64,000 nucleotides of DNA. It comes from an uncultured Oscillospiraceae bacterium. GTDB lineage: Bacteria; Bacillota; Clostridia; Oscillospirales; Ruminococcaceae. The stretch spans positions 1 to 64,000 of the forward strand of contig CANNTZ010000005.1 of the NCBI GenBank assembly GCA_947522735.1. Reading direction: 5' to 3'. Numbering within the stretch: the first letter of the stretch is position 1; the number at the start of each line of letters is the position of its first letter. The position numbers and the translations under genes were made by a program. Positions 50,553-58,322 of this stretch are shown in pieces. Under the pieces are notes generated by a model. It was not told the origin of the DNA. It worked only from the letters and a program-made list of their open reading frames with translations, and made no database searches.

Positions 50553-51971
50553 TCAGTATTCGAGGGCCTTGAGTATCAGCCTTTTCAGTATGTCGGTGTC
50601 GGCGCGGCCGCCTGTGGCGCGCATTGCCTGACCCATTATTGCGCCGAACGCCTTGGTTTTTCCACGGCGGTAATCTGCGACAGCCGCCGGACAGGCTGCA
50701 ATGACCGCCGCCACCTGCTCCGCGAGCGCCGCTTCGTCGCTGACCATAGAAAGCCCCAGCCGCTCCACAACCGGCTCCGGGTCCTCATCGTGCGCCCAGA
50801 GCTCGGCGAAAACGCGTTTGGCCGCGCTGCTGTTTAGCTTGCCGTCGCCAAGCATGTCTGCAAGCTCTGCAAGGTGCGGCTGCGATACGGGAATATCCGA
50901 ATCCGTCTCGAGCAGACGGAATCCCTCGGTTATCAACAGGTTCGCCAGCAGCTTAGGATAGCGCGTCTGTGCGGCGGCGACCTCGAACCAGTCGGCAAGC
51001 TCCGGCCTTCCGGTCAGCAGCTGCGCGTCAAACGCGGTCAGACCGAAGCGCTCGATATACATCCGGCGGCGCTGCTCCGGCAGCACGGGCAGAGCGGCGC
51101 GCAGCGCGTCTATCTGCTCGCGGTCGAGGATGATGGGCGCAAGGTCGGGATCGGGGAAGTAGCGGTAGTCGTTCGCATCCTCCTTGCGGCGCATTGAATA
51201 GGTGCGGCCATCGTTCTGGTCGAAGCGGCGCGTCTCCTGCACAATACACTCGCCCGCTTCAATGGCCGCTATCTGGCGCTGCGTCTCATATTCTGCGGCG
51301 CGTCTGACGCTTTGGAAGGAGTTGAGGTTTTTGGTCTCGGTGCGGGTGCCAAGCTTTGTCTCGCCGCGCGGACGCACCGAGAGGTTGACGTCGCAGCGCA
51401 GCGAGCCTTCATTCATCTTGCAGTCGGAAACGCCGGTGTAGCAGATGGTGGCGCGCAGCTTTTCGAGAAAGGCGACGGCCTCGGCGGCGCTGCGGATATC
51501 CGGTTCGGTGACGATTTCTATGAGCGGCACGCCGCAGCGGTTGCAATCGATGAGTGTGCCAAGCTCCGGGTCGTGGATTAGCTTTCCGGCGTCCTCCTCA
51601 ATATGGATGCGGGTGATGCCGATCGTCTTTTCGCCGTCCCCGGCGTTGATGGTCAGGTGTCCGTGCTCGCACAGCGGAAGGTCGTATTGGGATATCTGGT
51701 ACGCCTTGGGCAGGTCGGGGTACATATAGTTTTTGCGGTCGGACTTGGAATAACGCGAGATCTCGCAATCCAGCGCAAGTCCGGCGGTCACGGCGTACTC
51801 AACAACCTGGCGGTTGAGCACCGGCAGCGTCCCAGGCAGTCCGAGACAGACCGGACAGACCTGCGTATTCGGCGCTGCGCCGAAATCGGTCGGACAGGAG
51901 CAGAATATCTTGCTCTTTGTTTTCAGCTCAACGTGTATTTCGAGTCCGATGACAACCTCATAATCAGTCAT
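50553..51971 (-). CDS. gatB: Asp-tRNA(Asn)/Glu-tRNA(Gln) amidotransferase subunit B
   Basis: A 472-residue GatB, which phosphorylates the mischarged aminoacyl-tRNA before amidation. Signatures: 'EVVIGLEIHVELKTKSKIFC', 'CPVCLGLPGTLPVLN', 'GITRIHIEEDAGKL', 'IEIVTEPDIRS' and the C-terminal YqeY-like tRNA-binding tail ('FGAIMGQAMRATGGRAD'). ATG 51971 overlaps the gatA stop by eight bases. Last gene of the aspS-gatC/gatA/gatB operon. Confidence 0.97.
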   Translation of the reverse strand: MTDYEVVIGLEIHVELKTKSKIFCSCPTDFGAAPNTQVCPVCLGLPGTLPVLNRQVVEYAVTAGLALDCEISRYSKSDRKNYMYPDLPKAYQISQYDLPLCEHGHLTINAGDGEKTIGITRIHIEEDAGKLIHDPELGTLIDCNRCGVPLIEIVTEPDIRSAAEAVAFLEKLRATICYTGVSDCKMNEGSLRCDVNLSVRPRGETKLGTRTETKNLNSFQSVRRAAEYETQRQIAAIEAGECIVQETRRFDQNDGRTYSMRRKEDANDYRYFPDPDLAPIILDREQIDALRAALPVLPEQRRRMYIERFGLTAFDAQLLTGRPELADWFEVAAAQTRYPKLLANLLITEGFRLLETDSDIPVSQPHLAELADMLGDGKLNSSAAKRVFAELWAHDEDPEPVVERLGLSMVSDEAALAEQVAAVIAACPAAVADYRRGKTKAFGAIMGQAMRATGGRADTDILKRLILKALEY

Positions 51972-53445
51972 GCCGGTACGCCTCCTTTTGGCTGTGATAT
52001 ATGCCGATTTCATGCTCAAGCGCTGCGGCAAAGCCGAGGATATCGCTCTCGCCGAACGCGCGTCCGATGATTTGCAGCCCGATGGGAAGTCCGGCGGAGG
52101 TCTCGCCGCAGGGCAGGGATATTGCGGGCAGCCCGGCGATATTGACGGGCACGGTGCAGATATCGCCCATATACATTTCGAGCGGATCGCCGGTTTTCTC
52201 GCCGAGCTTATAGGCGGCGGCAGGCGCAACGGGAGAGAGGATAACGTCATATTTTTCAAAGACGCGGTCGTACTCCGATTTTATGCGGGTACGGATCTTC
52301 AGTGCTTTTTTGTAGTATTCGTCGTAATATCCGGCGCTGAGCGCGAACGTGCCGAGCATTATGCGGCGCTTGACCTCTGAGCCGAAGCCCTCACTGCGGG
52401 AGCGCAGGTACAGCTCGTCAAGGTTTTCGCAGCCCTCGGCACGGTAGCCGTAGCGCACGCCGTCAAAGCGGCCAAGGTTTGACGACGCCTCCGCGCTGGA
52501 GATGATGTAGTAGGCGGCGAGGGCGAGGTCGAGCGACGGCATAGAGACCTCATCGACGGTCGCGCCCAGCTTTTCGAGGGTTCTTGCCGCGCTTATCACG
52601 GCGTCGCGCACCTCATCCGCAACGCCGCTGCCGAGCATTTGAACCGGAAGCGCCGCGTGCATACCCTTGACGCCGCGCGAGAGGGATGAGGTAAAGCCTT
52701 CAGCGGAACGGTCGAGGCAGGTGGTGTCACGTCTGTCTGCGCCGCAAATGCTCTCGAGTATCATCGCACTGTCGGCGACGCTTTTGGAGAGCGGTCCTAT
52801 CTGGTCGAGAGAGGACGCGAAAGCGACAAGGCCGTAGCGTGAGACGCGGCCATAGGTCGGCTTGAATCCGACGACGCCGCAGAAAGAGGCAGGCTGGCGG
52901 ATAGAGCCGCCGGTATCGGAGCCGAGCGCAAAGACGGCCTCGTCCGCAGCGACCGCCGCCGCAGAGCCGCCGGAGCTACCGCCGGGGACGCGGGAGACGT
53001 CGCGGGGGTTGCGCGTGGAACGGAACGCGGAGTTTTCAGTGGTGGAGCCCATCGCAAATTCATCAAGGTTCGTCTTGCCGAGAAATACGCAGCCGCTGCG
53101 TTCAAGGCGCTCTATGACTGCCGCAGAATAGGGCGAGCGGAATCCGGAAAGCATCCTTGAGGCACAGGTGGTCGTGCCAAAATCGGTGCAGATATTGTCT
53201 TTTATCGCGCATGGAATGCCTGCAAGGGGGGAAAGGCGCTCTCCGGAGGCGCGCAGCTTGTCCGCATTTTCGGCGCAGGCGCGCGCCTTTTCGGCAGTGA
53301 GCGAGATATATGCGCCTATAGTGCCGTCTGCTTTTGCTATGCGTTCGAGATAGGCGTCGGTCAGCTCAAGCGAGGATATTTCGCGCGCGCCAAGCAGCGC
53401 CGCCGTCTCGCTGAGCGTGAGGTGGGTCAGGGTTTTGTCCGGCAT
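51964..53445 (-). CDS. gatA: Asp-tRNA(Asn)/Glu-tRNA(Gln) amidotransferase subunit A
   Basis: Amidase-signature glutaminase subunit (493 aa) that frees ammonia from glutamine. The Ser-cisSer-Lys triad is visible: Lys in 'AIKDNICTDFGTTTCAS', and Ser residues in 'VPGGSSGGSAAAVA' and 'GSDTGGSIRQPASFCG'. CGGAGG precedes ATG 53445. It starts 21 bases after the AspRS-GatC fusion stop, so no separate gatC lies between. Confidence 0.97.
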   Translation of the reverse strand: MPDKTLTHLTLSETAALLGAREISSLELTDAYLERIAKADGTIGAYISLTAEKARACAENADKLRASGERLSPLAGIPCAIKDNICTDFGTTTCASRMLSGFRSPYSAAVIERLERSGCVFLGKTNLDEFAMGSTTENSAFRSTRNPRDVSRVPGGSSGGSAAAVAADEAVFALGSDTGGSIRQPASFCGVVGFKPTYGRVSRYGLVAFASSLDQIGPLSKSVADSAMILESICGADRRDTTCLDRSAEGFTSSLSRGVKGMHAALPVQMLGSGVADEVRDAVISAARTLEKLGATVDEVSMPSLDLALAAYYIISSAEASSNLGRFDGVRYGYRAEGCENLDELYLRSRSEGFGSEVKRRIMLGTFALSAGYYDEYYKKALKIRTRIKSEYDRVFEKYDVILSPVAPAAAYKLGEKTGDPLEMYMGDICTVPVNIAGLPAISLPCGETSAGLPIGLQIIGRAFGESDILGFAAALEHEIGIYHSQKEAYRHD

Positions 53446-53466
53446 ATCGTTAAACCTCCGTTACAA

Positions 53467-55560
53467 TCAATCTATCGCACCGTGCGGCGCCTGAAAATAA
53501 TCCGCGCCGTCAACGTTGACGAGCTTCAAATCCCTGAGTAGCTTTTTGGTGTCAAGCCTGACCGCGGTATCGTCGCGAAAGACGTTGCTGATCGGGATAA
53601 TATGCGCGGTCTCGCGCTCGCTGTCCACATCGGCGTCACCAAGCGTATCCGCAAAGGCGATGATCGAGCCAAGCTCCCGCTTCATGCTCTCGGTCTCGTC
53701 CGGCGCAAGGGAGAGCCCGGCCAGCCTTGCAACCGAGCTTATGTTGAAATCGACCCGGCGCTTCTTCCTTGGCTTTGCCGTTTCGGCGGCAGGGGCTTCC
53801 GCGCCGGAGGAAAGCAGGCTCAGCTCGCGTAGCTGCGATTCGTCGACGAAATCGGGGGCGCCGGTCAGCGGACAGCGCGCATCCTTGGTTTTTGGGAAGG
53901 CGATGACGCTGCGTAGCGAATCTGCGCCCAGCAGCAGCATGACCAGACGGTCAAGCCCGAACGCAAAGCCGCCGTGCGGAGGAGTTCCGTAGCTGAATGC
54001 GCGCAGCATGAAGCCGAAACGCCGTCTTATCTCCTCGTCCTTGAAGCCGAGCGCCTCAAACATCAGCCGCTGAATCTCGCGGTCATGTATTCTTATACTT
54101 CCGCTGCCAAGCTCGACGCCGTTGAGCACAAAGTCGTACGCCTGTGCGCGCACGCGCTCCGGATCGGTCAGCAGATACTGCACGTCCTCGGGGTAGGGCA
54201 TCGTGAAGGGGTGGTGCATTGCAACGTAGCGCTTTTCCTCCTCCGAATATTCAAACTGCGGAAAGTCGGTGACGATGAGAAAGGCGTACCTTGTCTTGTC
54301 GCGCAGCCCCAGCATGTCGCCGAGGTCGAGCCGCAGCCCACCAAGTGTACGGCGCACTACGGGAAGCGCGTCGGCGCAAAAGAGGATGAAGTCGCCCGGC
54401 TGCGCACCGGTGCGCTCGAGCATTGCGTCCCAATCCTCTGCGGATAAAAACTTCTGGAGTATAGAGTTTACGCTTCCGTCCGGGCGAAGCATAATCCATG
54501 CCATGCCCTTTGCGCCGTATTGCAGCGCGCGTTCTGTGAGCTGCTCTATATCGGTGTGGGAGAGCTCGACTTTCTTCACGTTGATTGCGCGCACGACGCC
54601 GCCCTTTCGCGCCGCCGCGCGAAAAACCGAGAAGCCGCAATCGCGCGCGATATCGGTCAGATCGACGATGGGCAACCCAAAGCGGACGTCAGGCTTGTCG
54701 CTGCCGTAGACGTCCATCGCCGTTTTCCATGTCATGCGCGGGAAGGGCTCCGCAAGCTCCACGCCCTTGACGGCGCGCATGATGTGCTTGAACAGCTTTT
54801 CGAGATGGACGAGGATCTCCTCCTGCGTCGCGAAGGAAAGCTCCATATCGAGCTGCGTGAACTCAGGCTGGCGGTCGGCGCGCAGATCCTCGTCGCGGAA
54901 ACAGCGCGCCACCTGATAGTAGCGATCCGTGCCGCCCACCATAAGTAGCTGCTTGAATATCTGCGGCGACTGCGGGAGGGCATAAAATTCGCCGGGATGG
55001 ACACGGCTGGGGACGAGGTAGTCGCGCGCGCCCTCCGGGGTGCTCCTGGTCAGCATCGGAGTCTCGACCTCGACGAAGCCCGCGCCGTCAAGAAAGCTCC
55101 TTGCCGCGCGCACAACCTCGTGGCGGAAGCGCAGTGCCTCCTGCATCGCAGGGCGGCGGAGATCGAGAAAGCGACAGGCAAGGCGTGTCTCCTCGCGCAC
55201 CGACGACGCCTCGTCGAGAGAAAAGGGCAGGGGCTCGGCGGCGGATATGATCTCGACGGCGGTTGCGGCAAGCTCTATCGTGCCGGTCTTTAGCCGGGGG
55301 TTATAGGTTTCCTCGTCGCGGATGCGTATCACTCCGTCCGCCATTATCACAGATTCGAGCCGTGCCGCTTCTATAGCCGCAAACTGGTTTTCCGGCAGCA
55401 TTTCGGCGTTAAACACTGCCTGAAGCGTGCCCTCACGGTCGCGCAGGTCGATGAAGATTATTCCGCCCATATCGCGCTTGTGCGCTATCCAGCCGCAGAC
55501 GCGCTCGGTTTTTCCGACGCTCTCCTCAGTGAGCGCGCCGCAGAAGGTCGTTCTGTACAT
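53467..55560 (-). CDS. aspS: Aspartyl-tRNA synthetase fused to GatC
   Basis: A 697-residue fusion. Residues 1 to about 580 are a complete bacterial-type AspRS: OB anticodon domain (VCGWIAHKRDMGGIIFIDL), class II motif 2 (YYQVARCFRDEDLRADRQPE), GAD insertion domain (about 285-400), and motif 3 (FGLDRLVMLLLG). A charged linker (APAAETAKPRKKRR) leads to residues 603-697, a full-length GatC: 'ISSVARLAGLSLAPDE', 'HIIPISNVFRDD' and a C-terminal 'DYFQAPHGAID'. GatC normally is a free ~95-residue subunit bridging GatA and GatB. The next genes are gatA and gatB, and a T-box leader precedes. GGGAGG before ATG 55560. Confidence 0.95.
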   Translation of the reverse strand: MYRTTFCGALTEESVGKTERVCGWIAHKRDMGGIIFIDLRDREGTLQAVFNAEMLPENQFAAIEAARLESVIMADGVIRIRDEETYNPRLKTGTIELAATAVEIISAAEPLPFSLDEASSVREETRLACRFLDLRRPAMQEALRFRHEVVRAARSFLDGAGFVEVETPMLTRSTPEGARDYLVPSRVHPGEFYALPQSPQIFKQLLMVGGTDRYYQVARCFRDEDLRADRQPEFTQLDMELSFATQEEILVHLEKLFKHIMRAVKGVELAEPFPRMTWKTAMDVYGSDKPDVRFGLPIVDLTDIARDCGFSVFRAAARKGGVVRAINVKKVELSHTDIEQLTERALQYGAKGMAWIMLRPDGSVNSILQKFLSAEDWDAMLERTGAQPGDFILFCADALPVVRRTLGGLRLDLGDMLGLRDKTRYAFLIVTDFPQFEYSEEEKRYVAMHHPFTMPYPEDVQYLLTDPERVRAQAYDFVLNGVELGSGSIRIHDREIQRLMFEALGFKDEEIRRRFGFMLRAFSYGTPPHGGFAFGLDRLVMLLLGADSLRSVIAFPKTKDARCPLTGAPDFVDESQLRELSLLSSGAEAPAAETAKPRKKRRVDFNISSVARLAGLSLAPDETESMKRELGSIIAFADTLGDADVDSERETAHIIPISNVFRDDTAVRLDTKKLLRDLKLVNVDGADYFQAPHGAID

Positions 55561-55600
55561 GGTTGATCCTCCCTGATTTTGAATAATTCATCGCATCCGA

Positions 55601-55920
55601 CGACTGATATTGCGGAAAAACAAAAGAGCCCTTCATCCCACAACATGGGACGAAAGACCTCATCTTACGCGGTACCACCCAAATTGACCGCATCAAAACG
55701 GCCATCTCATCCGGCGACGTCATTATCGCCTGCGGCTGTAACGTGCCGCACACGTCCGAATCTACTTGCCAAACGGCTTTCGGTCGGCGACTCCGAGCTG
55801 TTCTTCCCCCGGCGCTCCATACCGCCCTCGCACCAAACGGACGGCTCTCTGCAATTTCACAGCCGGTATACTCTTCTCATCACGGTCATTTTACGGTGAA
55901 TTATTTTGTTTTTTTATTGG
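55601..55920 (-). promoter_or_regulatory. T-box riboswitch leader of the aspS-gatC/gatA/gatB operon
   Basis: About 320 bases of leader on the minus strand. The T-box core GGGTGGTACCGCG is exact (55680-55668). Stem I hallmarks are AGTA (about 55872-55869), an AGAGAG bulge followed by a hairpin with TTGGTGCGAG, and a helix CCGGCTGT/ACAGCTCGG. A stem III-like block (CGGACGTG...CACGTTACAGCCG) precedes the core. The leader ends in a terminator (55660-55615). The strand expected to carry the specifier contains GAC (Asp) at 55785-55783, and a nearby GAAC could read AAC or GAA; I could not fix the register. Confidence 0.93.
55615..55660 (-). terminator. T-box intrinsic terminator
   Basis: Competing hairpin of the T-box: AGGTCTTTCGTCCC (55660-55647) with GGGATGAAGGGCT (55639-55627), then CTTTTGTTTTT. 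It is 55 bases before aspS. Confidence 0.85.
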
Positions 55921-55924
55921 TGTA

Positions 55925-55953
55925 ATTCTAACTCAATAAAGCGCCGTTGTCAA
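55925..55953 (-). promoter_or_regulatory. Promoter of the aspS-gatC operon
   Basis: Minus strand: TTGACA (55953-55948), 17-base spacer, TAGAAT (55930-55925). The -35 box lies in the loop of the hairpin at 55938-55978. Confidence 0.82.
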
Positions 55954-55978
55954 GAGGAATTTTTGAAAACGGCGCTTT
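55938..55978 (-). terminator. Terminator-like hairpin overlapping the aspS promoter
   Basis: AAAGCGCCGTT (55938-55948) with AACGGCGCTTT (55968-55978), 19-base loop. On the minus strand it lies 60 bases after the acetyltransferase gene and probably ends that transcript. Confidence 0.6.
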
Positions 55979-56037
55979 TTGGATACATACATATATTTTG
56001 CTCGCAATATACCGTACAAACTGTTTTTAAATACAAA

Positions 56038-56595
56038 TCATCTGGCAAGGCGCTTTATCATGATTTTCTCGTCGAGATAGCGCCCATCTTTCAGACGTAT
56101 CGCATCCGGGCGTGTGGCGACGGTCTCGAAGCCGAACTTTTTATAGAGTGCCATTGCGCGCTCGTTGCCGTCGATGACCTCAAGCTCGAGGATTTCCGTT
56201 CCGGCGTGCGCCCGTGCCACAGCTATCAGCTCCTCAAACATCGCCGAACCGATGCCGAGCCGCCAGTACCTTTGCTTTATCGCAATTGCAAGGCTTGCGC
56301 GGTGCGCGGTCTTAAACCGGCGATCCATAAAGGATATCTGGCAGTTTCCGGTGATATCGCCCTCAAGCTCGCACAGCAGCATAAGCTCGCTTGGAGAGGC
56401 GGAGACGGACTGCAAAAAATCCGCCTCCTGCTCCAGAGAATAGGGACATTCGTCGGGATAGCGCAGCAAAAACTCGGTCTCTCCGGAGGTCGTGCGCAGA
56501 TAATCGAGCATTCGAGCGGCGTCTTCGGCCTCCGGGCTTCGCAGCAGCGCATCGCGTCCGTCCTTCAGGGTGATTCTGTGTGGCTTGTATATCAC
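56038..56595 (-). CDS. GNAT-family N-acetyltransferase
   Basis: A 185-residue GNAT protein. The acetyl-CoA segment is 'IAIKQRYWRLGIGSAMFEEL' (Q-x-x-G-x-G/A-like), followed by 'LELEVIDGNERAMALYKKFGFE'. It resembles RimJ/RimL-like acetyltransferases that modify small amines, amino acids or protein N-termini. The start is GTG at 56595 with AAGGAG eight bases upstream. It sits 70 bases downstream of the GH3 gene on the same strand and may share its transcript. Confidence 0.88.
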   Translation of the reverse strand: MIYKPHRITLKDGRDALLRSPEAEDAARMLDYLRTTSGETEFLLRYPDECPYSLEQEADFLQSVSASPSELMLLCELEGDITGNCQISFMDRRFKTAHRASLAIAIKQRYWRLGIGSAMFEELIAVARAHAGTEILELEVIDGNERAMALYKKFGFETVATRPDAIRLKDGRYLDEKIMIKRLAR

Positions 56596-56665
56596 GGCTA
56601 TGTCTCCTTTTTATCCGATTTATCCGGTTGAAGCCATTATAGCACAAGCCGACACAAAAATCAAC

Positions 56666-58291
56666 TCAGACAAGCTCCGGATACAGCCGCATCGGGGAGG
56701 TGCCGAGGAATGGAATATCGCCGAAAAGCGCCTTGACGACGGCGTGCATCGTCTCGGGAGAGTCGGAGTAGGCGTCGATGTAGGCGTTGACGTATTCAAA
56801 ATAGTTGTAATAGACCGACGATGAGCCAAAGGAGATGGCGACGGATTTCTCGTTTCCGCAGGAGAAGGCGCTGAACAGCGTGCCCATCGGCTTTGGCGAG
56901 GAAAAGCCGGGAAAGCCGAAGGGGCGCTGCTGGTTGATATAGCAGGCATAGACGATCAGGTCGTTTTCCTCGCAGAGCGTCTCCAGCCCCTTTTTGCCGC
57001 CGAGGCCGTCGTAAACGGTGCAGCTAACACCGTATTCTCCGAACGCCCTTTTCAGCTCGTCAAGGTATCCGACGAACGGGTCGTACTCGGTTATCGCGAT
57101 GACCGCGGCGTTTTTGATTTTATTTCGGTCGAACGGGATCATGCCGCCCTCGTTGTTGACGAGCGTCAGCGCCCGTGCCGCCGTCTCGAAGCCGACCGAC
57201 TCAAACTCGTGCAGCTCGTCCTCTCCGAGCGGACTGCCGACAAAATTGCCGTCGTAAAGTCCCAGCTCCTCCTTGAGGGTGAGCACGCGCTCCACCGCCT
57301 CATCGAGCCGCTCCATTGTGACGCGCCCGCTGCTTATCGCGCGCTCCATAATGTCGAAATAGTCGTCGTGGCAGAACAGGATAATGTCGTTGCCCGCGTT
57401 GAAGCACTCGATGTAGATATCGTCGTGCTCGAACGAGGCGGCAAGGCTTTTCATGCTCACGGCGTCGCAGATAACGACGCCCTTGTGGCCGATATCGTCG
57501 CGCAGAATGTCGATGACCTTCTTTGAGGCGGAGCCGGGGCGCAGAAAACGTCCCTTGACAGGAACGGGATCGACGCAGGGCAGTGGGAGGTGGCCGGTCA
57601 TGAAGGTTTTGGTTCCGGCGTCCTCAGCCGCCTGCCAGACGCGCTTCTGGCCGTTCGACCACTGTTCGAGGGTGTCCTTTATCGCGCAGAAGGAGAAGTG
57701 GGAGTCACGGAACTCGTGGCCGGTGCCGGGAAAGTGCTTGGTGCAGGCGGCAATCCCGGCGTCCTGAAGTCCGCGGACGGTGGCGCTTATCATGCGGCCG
57801 GTCTTTTCGGGGTCGTCGGAGAAGCTGCGCGGCGCATGGGTTGCGAAAAAGCTTGCCGAAAGGTCGCCGACCGGGCCGTAGACCCAGTTCATGCCAAGCG
57901 AGCGCATCTCGCGGCCCCAGTAATAGGCGCGCTTGTAGGCGAGCGCATCATCGTTTGCGGCGGCGACGGCTATCTGCCCCGGAATGATGTGCCCGTCCTC
58001 GAAGATTTCGCCCCTGACGCCGAACTCGGCGTCGCAGCAGACGAACAGAGGAATATCCTGCGTCGCCTGAAGCTCCGGCACAAACCGGGCAAATTCCGCT
58101 CCCTTGGAGAAGCGCTCACCGCTCTCCTTATAGAAATATTCTATAAATATGCCGCCAAAAGGATATTCTTTCAGATAATTTGCGTATCCTCCGCAGCGCT
58201 TCATCCCGTTGCTTAGCGCCGGGGGAGCAGGTATCGCCGTTTGACCGATCTTTTCTCTGAGTGTCATTTTTTTGATATCCGGCCTTGTCAT
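56666..58291 (-). CDS. GH3-family beta-N-acetylglucosaminidase (NagZ-like)
   Basis: A 541-residue GH3 protein. The NagZ-type signature 'CTKHFPGTGHEFRDSH' (KHFPG-x-G) carries the general acid/base His of this subfamily. 'KGVVICDAVSMKSL' holds the nucleophile Asp. A C-terminal domain of about 150 residues is also present. No signal peptide, so cytoplasmic: it would release GlcNAc from muropeptide- or chitobiose-type sugars. It is 31 bases after the GH20 gene, forming an amino-sugar hydrolase pair. AGGAGAG precedes ATG. Confidence 0.88.
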   Translation of the reverse strand: MTRPDIKKMTLREKIGQTAIPAPPALSNGMKRCGGYANYLKEYPFGGIFIEYFYKESGERFSKGAEFARFVPELQATQDIPLFVCCDAEFGVRGEIFEDGHIIPGQIAVAAANDDALAYKRAYYWGREMRSLGMNWVYGPVGDLSASFFATHAPRSFSDDPEKTGRMISATVRGLQDAGIAACTKHFPGTGHEFRDSHFSFCAIKDTLEQWSNGQKRVWQAAEDAGTKTFMTGHLPLPCVDPVPVKGRFLRPGSASKKVIDILRDDIGHKGVVICDAVSMKSLAASFEHDDIYIECFNAGNDIILFCHDDYFDIMERAISSGRVTMERLDEAVERVLTLKEELGLYDGNFVGSPLGEDELHEFESVGFETAARALTLVNNEGGMIPFDRNKIKNAAVIAITEYDPFVGYLDELKRAFGEYGVSCTVYDGLGGKKGLETLCEENDLIVYACYINQQRPFGFPGFSSPKPMGTLFSAFSCGNEKSVAISFGSSSVYYNYFEYVNAYIDAYSDSPETMHAVVKALFGDIPFLGTSPMRLYPELV

Positions 58292-58322
58292 GATATAACT
58301 CTCCTGTCTATCGATAATGCTT

